Origin: Paralithodes platypus
Taxonomy: Eukaryota; Arthropoda; Malacostraca; Decapoda; Lithodidae
DNA: 64,000 bases
Assembly (NCBI GenBank): GCA_032716605.1
Contig: CM064512.1
Location: 27,395,273-27,459,272, forward strand
Direction: 5' to 3'
Part shown: positions 56,399-64,000 of the stretch, in pieces
Layout: the number at the start of each line of letters is the position of its first letter
Numbering within the stretch: position 1 is the first letter of the stretch
Program-made: the position numbers and the translations under genes
The notes under the pieces: model-generated
Database searches by the model: none
What the model was told of the DNA's origin: nothing
Seen by the model: only the letters and a program-made list of their open reading frames with translations

Positions 56399-58440
56399 GA
56401 ATGATTTCTGCTTCCGTGGCCGAGGACCCTCGGAGAGTCCTGAAGGCATTACCGAGGTAATCCTATCGGGCATGGACGCATACATTCCATTTTCGTTCTC
56501 TCAGTCTAATGCAAACAAATCTTGGTTTACACACGTTTGTTCTACTGCTGTCCACAACAAGGAGGAAGCATTCAAACAATACCGACGGCTTAAAACTCAA
56601 GACTTTCATTCTTCCTAAGTTTTTGCAGGGAATCAAGCCATATCTGTTCTTCGACTTGCCAAGCACTCTTTCATAAATAATAAATGCACTAAAATATCTA
56701 ACTCTAGCTCTTCCCAAGCTTTCTGGCTTCTAGCCAAAAACCTCTCCAACAATTTGTCTTCCCCGAATTTCCCTCCCCTTTTCCACTCTGATGACACAAC
56801 CATCACTTCTTCCTCTGACAAAGCTGAACTCTTCGCTCAAACTCTTGCTAGAAACTCTACCTTAGATGATTCCGGTGCAATTCCTCCCTCTCCACCCCCC
56901 TCTCCCCTACTTATGCCTAATATCCTAAGCTCTTCTAAAGATGTACTTTCTACGCTACCTGGGCTTAGTACTAAGAAGGCGTACGGTCCGGTTGGTGTTC
57001 CTCCTGTTGTACTAAAAAAATGTGCTTCCGTGCGGACTCCCTGCCTAGGCAAACTCTTTCGTCTCTGTCTCTCATCTAACGTCTTCCCTTCTTGCTGGAA
57101 GTTTGCTTTCATTCAACCTGTCCCAACGAAGGGTGACCGCTCTCAACCCTCCATCTAGCATCCATTTGCTCTCATCTCTTGTATCTCTAAAGTTTTTGAA
57201 ACTATTCTTGCTTCCAAATTTCTTAAGCATTTCTCTTCTCATAATCTACTCTCAGATCGCCAGTATGGCTTCCTCAAGGGTCGCTCTACTGGTGATCTTC
57301 TTTCATATCTTACTAACTCCTGGTCATCCTCCTTTCGGGACTTCGGCGAGACCTTTTCTATTGCGTTAGACATATCGAAGGTCTTTGATAGAGTCTGGCA
57401 CATATCTTTAATTTCTAAACTACCCTCCTTTGGTTTCTATCTCTCCATCTGTGCCTTTGTCTCTAATTTCATTTCCGGCCGTTCCATTGTTGCGGTTGTG
57501 GACGGCCATCGCTCACTTCCTCATCCTATCAACTCCGGTGTTCCTCAGGGCTCTGTCTTATCTCCTATTCTCTTTCAAATTTTCATAAATGATCTTCTCA
57601 ACTGTACCTCCAGTCCCATCCATTCATACGCAGACAACTCTACCTTACACTACTCAATTAGTTTTCTAGAACGCCCCAGCCAGCAATCCTTCAAAGACAA
57701 ACGTAATGAATCCATACAACACTTATATTATGATCTAACTACTATTTCCAAGTGGGGCAGAGAAAACCTTGTTGCCTTTAATACTTTCAAAACCCAATTT
57801 CTCCATCTATCTACCCTTCCAGAAGTCCCAGCGGACTATCTCTTATTCTTCAACAATACAAAAATCAATCCTTCATTTTCTCTCAATATTCTTGGTGTCT
57901 CTCTTTCTTCTGCTCCTACTTGGTAGGACCATATTACCAGTCTTGCTAAAGCAGCCTCCCAGAAGCTGGGTGTGCTCAACCGCCTCAAGGGGTTCTTTAA
58001 CCCTGCACAGCTTCTTGCTCTGAACAGGGGCACAGTGCGTCCTTGTATTGAGTATTGTTCACATGCGTGGGGAGGATACTCTTTCACCGCACTCCTAGAC
58101 AAAGTAGAAAGGAAGGTCTTTCGTATCATTAATTCCCGCCCACTCGCCAACTCTCTGCAATCTCTCTCTCTTCGCCGCAATGTTGCATCTCACGCTATTC
58201 TGTCGCTACTACAATAATCAGTGCTCCTCAGAGCTCTCCCAGTGTATGCCACCTCCTCTACGTAGGGTATGTGGTACCCGTCTTGCAACACAATTCCACC
58301 CCTACTCTGTGCAACTCTCTAACCCAAGAGTGAAACATTACTCTCAGACTTTCTTCTATTCAACAGCCGAGATCTGGAAATCTCTCCCAGAATCAGTCTT
58401 TCCCTCCTCCTATGACTTAAATTGCTTCTAACTCAGTGTG
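56399..58440 (+). pseudogene. LINE reverse transcriptase and C-terminal domain
   Basis: RT reading continues over several frames: KAYGPVGVPPVVLKKCA, SCISKVFETILASKFLKHFS, YGFLKGRSTGDLLSYL, FSIALDISKVFDRVWH (motif A), PINSGVPQGSVLSPILFQIF (motif B). Motif C reads YADN at 57627-57638, where active enzymes have two aspartates, so the second catalytic Asp is lost. In-frame stops occur near 57156 and at 57924. The C-terminal domain has GVLNRLKGFFNPAQLLALNR and RGTVRPCIEYCSHAWGG and ends with HYSQTFFYSTAEIWKSLPES. Confidence 0.8.
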
Positions 58441-58552
58441 TTCAGGCATTTGGGCTCGAACGTCCCTTGATTTTGGTCCTGTCACTCTTTCATCTATGGG
58501 GGAGGCACTCGCTACATTCAGTTCAGCCTTTTGTCTCCCTCACTCACATAGA

Positions 58553-58612
58553 CAAAAAAAAAAATATATATATATATACTGTATATAGGGTATATACTGG
58601 GTATATATATAT
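58553..58612. repeat. A-run and TA microsatellite at the LINE 3' end
   Basis: Poly(A) of the LINE followed by TA repeats with TATA-GGG interruptions. It probably grew from the LINE tail. Confidence 0.6.
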
Positions 58613-59060
58613 ATAAAACACCTTATATCTATAGTAATGTGCTTTCTTGTATTATTTTGGGTAAGGGCTGGATCTATCCAGAGATAGGTTTGGCATCATC
58701 TACCTTAGCCGTTTCTGTCTGTCACTTTTACAGTCCTACTCTTCCTTCTTGGGGCAGGAGGCTAGGAATCCTCCTCTCCTTGTAATATTCTCCTACTCAA
58801 TGAGACAGAGAAATGGGCAAGGGAACGCGAAAGTGGTCCCGGACCCTAAGAATTGGAGCTATAAAGATTTATGTCCGTGCTCTTGAATTTCGGGGATTTA
58901 CTGCAGGATTTAAACAATTTAATTCCGAGAGAGATACAGTATTGTTTATGAGTAAGTGTGTGAATGTCTTTGTGGGTGTTTTTCAGTCGCCGTATCTGTG
59001 GGGTTTGCTTGTGTGTGCTTTCAAATACTAATGTGTATATAATATATATATATATATATC
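58613..59060. other. Non-coding stretch ending in a TA microsatellite
   Basis: No recognisable domain. TA dinucleotides at about 59037-59059 border the satellite-like array. Confidence 0.45.
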
Positions 59061-61145
59061 AGAAAACAAACATAAGCCGGTTCTTGTGGTAAAAAATAGC
59101 ATATATTATGAAACCCTTAACGAGCAAATTTGGAACACTGCAAATGGAGGTGTACTGATGGTTCAGTATTAAGTGTTGGTTTACATTTTCCAATAAAATA
59201 ATATATTTTTTTTTTTTTGGCAAATTAATGTTGTCAATGCATTTCTGATCTTAATTGAGGATCTTCAGTAACGGAAACTAGGAATAGCTGGTGTATAAGT
59301 TTCGGGGGACTGTGGTCCTCACCCTATGACTACCAACCAGCTACTGACTCAATCATTTAAGTATTTATTATTGTAAAGTTGGTTTATTCAAAGATTCAAA
59401 TGTGTTATTCAAAAGTTCGTTGGTTCGTATCTGGACATTCAAAATATGTATTTTGATGCTTCAAATGATTAAATTAATTTGTTCTATCTATCTATCTATT
59501 GCCTGACGCCGTGATCCCCGAAGGGGTGGCCACGAACGAACCGCCCCCATGCACCTCTGTCCCCAGTCAGTCGACGCCCCTCCCCCCAACCAGCACCGCC
59601 TTCGTTCATTTACTTCCTCACTCCATCCTTCCACCTCTCATTCGGTCTACTTCTCCCTCTCTGTCCCTCCACCTCGCTCTTGTACATCCTCTTAGTCATT
59701 CTCTCGCTTTCCATACGTTCCATATGGCCGAACCATCTCAAGTTGTTCCTTTTCACACTTTCCAGCACATCTATCTCCATACCACACCTCCTTCTTACTT
59801 CCTCATTAGTCTGTCTATCCCTCCATGTAACTCCGCACGCACTCATTAAGTAATTCATTTCCACTGCTCTCACTCTTGGTCTGAGAGTCTCTCAACCAAC
59901 GTCCATGCTTCGCTTCCGTATGTCAGTGTCGGGATTACCACACTGTCATGCAAGGACTTCTTCACTTCCATACTGACCACCCTATTTTTTGTTACTGCTT
60001 TTAGCGTTCCTACAACCCTCTTCCCCTGTTGTACCCTCTCCCGGACTTCTTCATCCATAGTCCCATCTTTACTCAACACACTGCCCAGATACTTAATATT
60101 AATTTGTTGTATTGTATTATTAGTTTTAAGAGCTCTGTTTTAACAGTGTACCACTCACAAGAATGCAAAATAAATATCGGAAAACAAACATAAGCTGGTT
60201 CTTGTGGTAAAAAATAGCATATATGAAGCCCTTAACGAGCAAATTGTATTAAAACTAATAATACAATACGACAAATTAATTTAATCATTTGAAGCATCAA
60301 AATACATATTTTGAATGTCCAGATACGAACCAACGAACTTTTGAATAACACATTTGAATATTTGAATAAACCAACTTTACAATAATATATAATTAAATGA
60401 TCTGAATCAGTAGCTGGTTGGTAGTCATAGGGTGAGGACCACAGTCCCCCGAAACTTATACACCAGCTATTCCTATTTTCCGTGACTGAAGACCCTCCAT
60501 TAAGAGGAGAAATGCATTGACAACATTCATTTGCGAAAAACCAAATAAACCTATTTTATTGAAAAATTTAAACCAACACTTACAGAACCATCAGTACACC
60601 TCCATTAGCAGTGTTTCAAATTTGCTCGTTAAGGGCTTCATATATGCTATTTTGTAACCACAAGAACCAGCTTATGTTTGTTTTCTGATATTTCTTTTGC
60701 ATTCTTGTGAGTGGTACACTGTTAAAACAGAGCTCTTAAAACTAATAATACAATACAACAAATTAATGTAATCATTTGAAGCATCAAAATACATATTTTG
60801 AATTTCCAGATACGAACCAACGAACTTTTGAATAACACATTTGAATCTTTGAATAAACCAACCTTACAATAATAAATACTTAAATGATCATGTCAGTAGC
60901 TGGTTGGTAGTCATAGGGTGAGGACCACAGTCCCCCGAAACTTATACACCAGCCATTACTATTTTCCGTTACTGAAGATCTTCCATTAAGAGGAGAAATG
61001 CATTGACAACATTAATTTGCGAAAAACCAAAGAAACTTATTTTGTTGGACAAATTAAACCAACACTTAATGCTGAACCACCAGTACACCTCCATTAGCAG
61101 TGTTCCAAATGTGCTTGTTAAGGGCTTCATATACTGTATGTTATA
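59061..61145. repeat. Satellite-like array of about 490-bp monomers in opposing orientation
   Basis: A monomer starts AAAACAAACATAAGC at 59063, resumes after a LINE insertion, and restarts at 60181 (about 493 bp once the insertion and its duplicated site are removed). At about 60247 the orientation flips: 60248-60757 and 60758-61145 are two head-to-tail monomers on the other strand with a 487-bp period. Shared words include CCAACCAGCTACTGA and GAACCAGCTTATGTTTG. The last copy is truncated at a TA/GT microsatellite. Confidence 0.8.
59484..60097 (-). mobile_element. LINE C-terminal fragment inserted into the satellite array
   Basis: Flanked by an exact 11-bp duplication ATTAATTTGTT (59473-59483 and 60098-60108). 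On the minus strand it encodes the post-RT module VVIPTLTYGSEAWTLVERLS (60079-59870 frame) and then MNYLMSACGVTWRDRQTNEE, LRWFGHMERMESERMTKR and RSRPNERWKDGVRK. Its 3' end carries a TAGA microsatellite tail (CTAT units, 59484-59500 on the plus strand) instead of poly(A). A frameshift near 59870 divides the two frames. The truncated 5' end is the usual product of target-primed reverse transcription. The fragment at 23545-24075 is a relative. Confidence 0.85.
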
Positions 61146-61192
61146 TATATATATAAACTGTATACACATGTGTGTGTGTGTGTGTGTGTGTT
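61139..61192. repeat. TA and GT microsatellite
   Basis: TA repeats at about 61143-61154, then GT repeats at 61169-61190. Confidence 0.8.
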
Positions 61193-62739
61193 GAATCTTT
61201 ACTTGTCTTGTTATACTTAGAGAGGGGGGGGGGTATTCGATTACGATGGCTTCGGAAAGGTTTCAGTAATGTAACCTGATAACGCAGCTAATCTGCAAAA
61301 ACTGTAGTTATCTTTAATGCTAACATCAGCTCAGTCAAATGTTGCATTACAAAACTTGGGATATTCCCACAGAAGCCACCTGGAATCATTAGGCAAACTT
61401 GCTACCTCGACACCACACCGACCATACAAGAGTTGTTGCAACCTGACCGACATCTGCTGCCCAAGGGTATTATGGTTATGGGTCGATATACTGACGACAC
61501 AGTAGATAGGTTTTATACTCCAACCTCTACCACTGAGGTGTAGTGGCACCTAATAAGTGGGGATACAGATGAAATTTGTAAATCAAGTATTATGTTTTAT
61601 AAAAACAAAACAAAAATACACAACCCACCAGGGACTGAACTGTCATTACTTGTTTTAATTAAGTTACTCTTTGGCAGTTGGATGTATTTCACAAACTAAT
61701 TGGTCATCCCCTCTCATGGAAATGGTAAAGAAAGTGTTAACTCCGAGAGCCTCCCGGAAACCAACTGCGCTAAAACATTATTCCCTAGCTTCTGTACTGC
61801 TGGTACTATTGGCTTAAAGAGTTCCCATAGGCACTGTTCATCACACAACGATGTAAATTAAGTACTAATGTTATACTGCATATATGTCGTAAGTAATTGG
61901 TTCGGTCTAGATAGTTAGTGTGTAATAATATGATAAAGGGTAATCTTCAACACTGGTAGGCAGACAAACATAGTCAATATGAGTTCAGGAAGCGCGTATC
62001 TTGAGCCAACTGTACAACATTGTTCGCACCCAATTTTTTCAGTAGGTTTTTCAATAAACTTGAGGCTGGGGGTGGGCGAGATAACGGTGGGAAGCAATAG
62101 CTGTCCAGCCAACAGTTCTTTTTAGGCAACCAAGATGGGTCAGTTGATACACTTATAAACAATAACAGCTGATACAAAGATTGTTTTGTGTATACTAGTT
62201 TAGGTCTTCTGTGTAGAGACATGACAAGCAAAATATATTATTTTAGTATATCCTTCAGTTATTTAGTTCTGTAATTTATGTTCTATGTGCATGCACATTT
62301 GCCTATGTACAGTAAGTTCTGTTCCTCGTCGTGATCTTAAGTATGCAAGTAAAATAGTATGAATGAATTGTGAGTGTGGTTTCTTTTAGGTCTCGGTTAA
62401 TTAACTACATAAGAAACTACAATCGTAATTCAATCATGCGTATTATATATCTATGCATATGAGGAGCTTAACTTATGTGGGCAACTACATATAAGCAGGA
62501 ATTTTAAAAATGACACAGCAACAGCTGAATCACAGGATGAATATATATAACATACACTTATTAATGGGCTATCACACTTGTCATTATTTCCGTGGTTTCT
62601 CGTCTCATTTCCGTGGTCTTGTCGACAAGCCACGCTGTTCGATAACAAAGTTGCGAGATTGTCGTTTAAACACGGAAATTATCAGAGCAACAACAGCTTA
62701 GTCAACATTATATTTAGTTATATATCCTAATGCAATTTC
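61193..62739. other. Non-coding stretch, nothing recognised
   Basis: A G run lies at about 61221-61230. No coding domain, Pol III box or repeat was found. Confidence 0.45.
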
Positions 62740-63085
62740 AATAATGTCTGTCAGTTGTTGCAATGTGGTGGTACTGTCAGCCTACTGGTGTAGTAGTGCT
62801 GTCTGCCAGATGTTAAAATGTGTTAGTAATGTTGCCAGGCGTTGAGATATAGTACTAATGTCTGCGGAATGTTGCATTACAGGATTATTGTCCGCCTCAT
62901 GGAATATGGTAGTAATATTTGACAGATGTTGGAATAAAGTATTAGTGTGCACCAAATGTTGAAATAACATAGCAATGTATGTCTGATGTTGTAATAAGGT
63001 AGTGATGTCTGCCAGATGTAGAAGTCTGACAGTGGCATAACATAATGTTAGAACGACTGCCAGATGTTCAAATATGGCAAAGGCA
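62740..63085. repeat. Degenerate 30-bp minisatellite
   Basis: About eleven diverged units with a period near 30 bp and a rough consensus TAGTAATGTCTGCCAGATG followed by TTGNAATANGG. Clean 30-base units are at about 62845, 62902 and 62932. On the minus strand the period gives a 10-residue repeat (LFQHLVHTNT, LFQHLSNITT), but the frame ends within the array and I do not regard it as a gene. Confidence 0.7.
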
Positions 63086-63274
63086 TAGCATTATTACCCA
63101 AGCTTCACCTAACCTAACTTACTGTAGTGTAATAAAATCCAACCTACCCCATACCTACATACTTGTAAGACATAAAGTACACCGGAGTGATATGGTATTT
63201 TTGTAAAGCGTCAGTCTGACGAAACATGATGCTATTTGACCCAATGACAGAACTAGGTTGAATATAAACAGAAA

Positions 63275-63345
63275 ATATATGTTTTGTTCTATGTGAGTGA
63301 AGGAGACAAAATGCAGAACTGCCTGTAGCGAGTGCCTCTCCCATA
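63275..63345 (-). mobile_element. LINE 3' tail fragment
   Basis: On the minus strand GGGAGAGGCACTCGCTACAG, then TTGTCTCCTTCACTCACATAGA, matches the 3' ends at 58497-58552 and 42930-42981. The tail is followed by an A-rich rather than pure A sequence. Confidence 0.7.
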
Positions 63346-64000
63346 TGATTCCCGGAACAGACCTTTTAGCACTGATCCATGATCATACCATAATGGTTAC
63401 CGAGTCTCCGGAGATAATTCTGGCCAGTTAACCTTTGGTAATGAGCAGCCTATGTAAGTTGGTAAAGCAGGTTAATACGGCCAGGTAGTGGTGTACAATA
63501 TTGCTGGAGGTTAAGCCAGAACTTCCAGCCATTACAGTTTTTATGGTAGCGTCTGAGATTAGGTCAGGCATTATCATGGATAAAATATAAAGCCCTTTGG
63601 AGGAAAAGGTGGGGAAGTGGGTTATATTGGTGGGACAATCAAGGACAGTGGTCGGCATCCTCATCACCAGCCATATCATCCGGCTGGCTACGTACAGTAT
63701 GTGGGCGAGCAAGCGGTTCGCCTTATTGACATTTGAATTATTTATAATAGTAATCTTGTAATAAAGAATATCAGTACATGTTATATCATACCACAGAACA
63801 TTCAGGGCACTATCGTGATTACAAAGCTCTATCTTAATAGTAATACTCGAAAATATCGGTAGATAAAAACACATACGGAATATTTTGTGGTAGTTATATA
63901 AAACTATCTAATTGTCTAATAATATGAACGATAATCGGCTGTTACGGAAGATACTTCTTACACTGTTAATAATGACATACTATAGTACAAGTCTATTATA
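63346..64000. other. Non-coding stretch, nothing recognised
   Basis: A minus-strand frame of 148 codons (63428-63874) begins MCFYLPIFSSITIKIEL. It has no motif I recognise and no neighbouring support, so I leave it unannotated. Confidence 0.4.

Larger units (their letters stand above)
55660..58565 (+). mobile_element. Jockey-like LINE, 5'-truncated, with internal inverted duplication
   Basis: A non-LTR retrotransposon with, in order, the C-terminal half of an AP-type endonuclease, a linker interrupted by an inverted self-duplication, reverse transcriptase, a C-terminal domain and a 3' end that runs into an A run at about 58554. The 5' end of the endonuclease is missing. Its 3' untranslated end recurs at 42877-43012 and, on the minus strand, at about 63275-63345, so it is a multicopy family. 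Several stops and an altered RT active site make this copy dead. The exact clade is inferred from motif style only. Confidence 0.82.

Noticed and set aside
62740..63085. CRISPR-like array
   Set aside because: Units are contiguous and diverged without unique spacers. It is a minisatellite in eukaryotic DNA.
63428..63874. 148-codon minus-strand frame as a gene
   Set aside because: No recognisable motif, no supporting neighbours and AT-rich surroundings. Long frames of this size occur by chance over 64 kb.

Overview
The window reads as repeat-dense nuclear DNA from an invertebrate, most likely an arthropod and perhaps a decapod crustacean. The taxon is an inference from element types and an arthropod-style core promoter in one LTR family, not from any host gene. 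I found no host protein-coding gene, no CRISPR array and no intact tRNA or rRNA gene. Nearly everything recognisable is transposable-element DNA, and almost every copy carries stops, frameshifts, deletions or insertions.

Layout. (1) 852-20135 is a minus-strand Ty3/gypsy element (B) with the usual order gag-PR-RT-RH-IN and about 2.3 kb terminal repeats. Its right repeat is split by a complete plus-strand Ty3/gypsy element (A, 9293-18707). The left repeat of B preserves the matching empty site. (2) 20136-25594 holds a dispersed repeat, a short hairpin, two tRNA-derived SINEs and a LINE C-terminal fragment. (3) 25595-46779 is a minus-strand element (D) of the same clade as A. It was broken by a third member of the clade (C, plus strand, 31520-42698), by one A-type solo LTR in D (29621-31459) and by another in the left LTR of C (32013-33866). 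It was also hit by a short LINE tail. Four-base target duplications mark most of these events. (4) 49358-54016 is a Penelope-like element with its GIY-YIG endonuclease upstream of the reverse transcriptase and with about 1.0 kb direct terminal repeats. (5) 54383-54632 is a third SINE. (6) About 55660-58565 is a 5'-truncated Jockey-like LINE holding a 300-bp inverted duplication of its own sequence. (7) 59061-61145 is a satellite-like array of about 490-bp monomers in opposing orientations, invaded by a LINE fragment with an 11-bp target duplication. (8) The right end holds microsatellites, a degenerate 30-bp minisatellite and another LINE tail.

The biologically interesting core is the A/C/D clade. 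In A and C the integrase lies before the reverse transcriptase, and in A integrase core, integrase C-terminus and RT sit in one open frame. The capsid region of A, C and D resembles the vertebrate SCAN domain. Both traits are known from Gmr1-like Ty3/gypsy elements. All three families share LTR ends (TGTGA...GTAACA), a primer-binding site (TGGCGACCTTGC) and 4-bp target duplications. By nesting, D inserted first, then C, then A-type copies. D keeps a long uninterrupted gag but has lost most of pol, so it may have moved with help from relatives. The second notable element is the Penelope-like one, whose domain order matches the permuted Naiad group.
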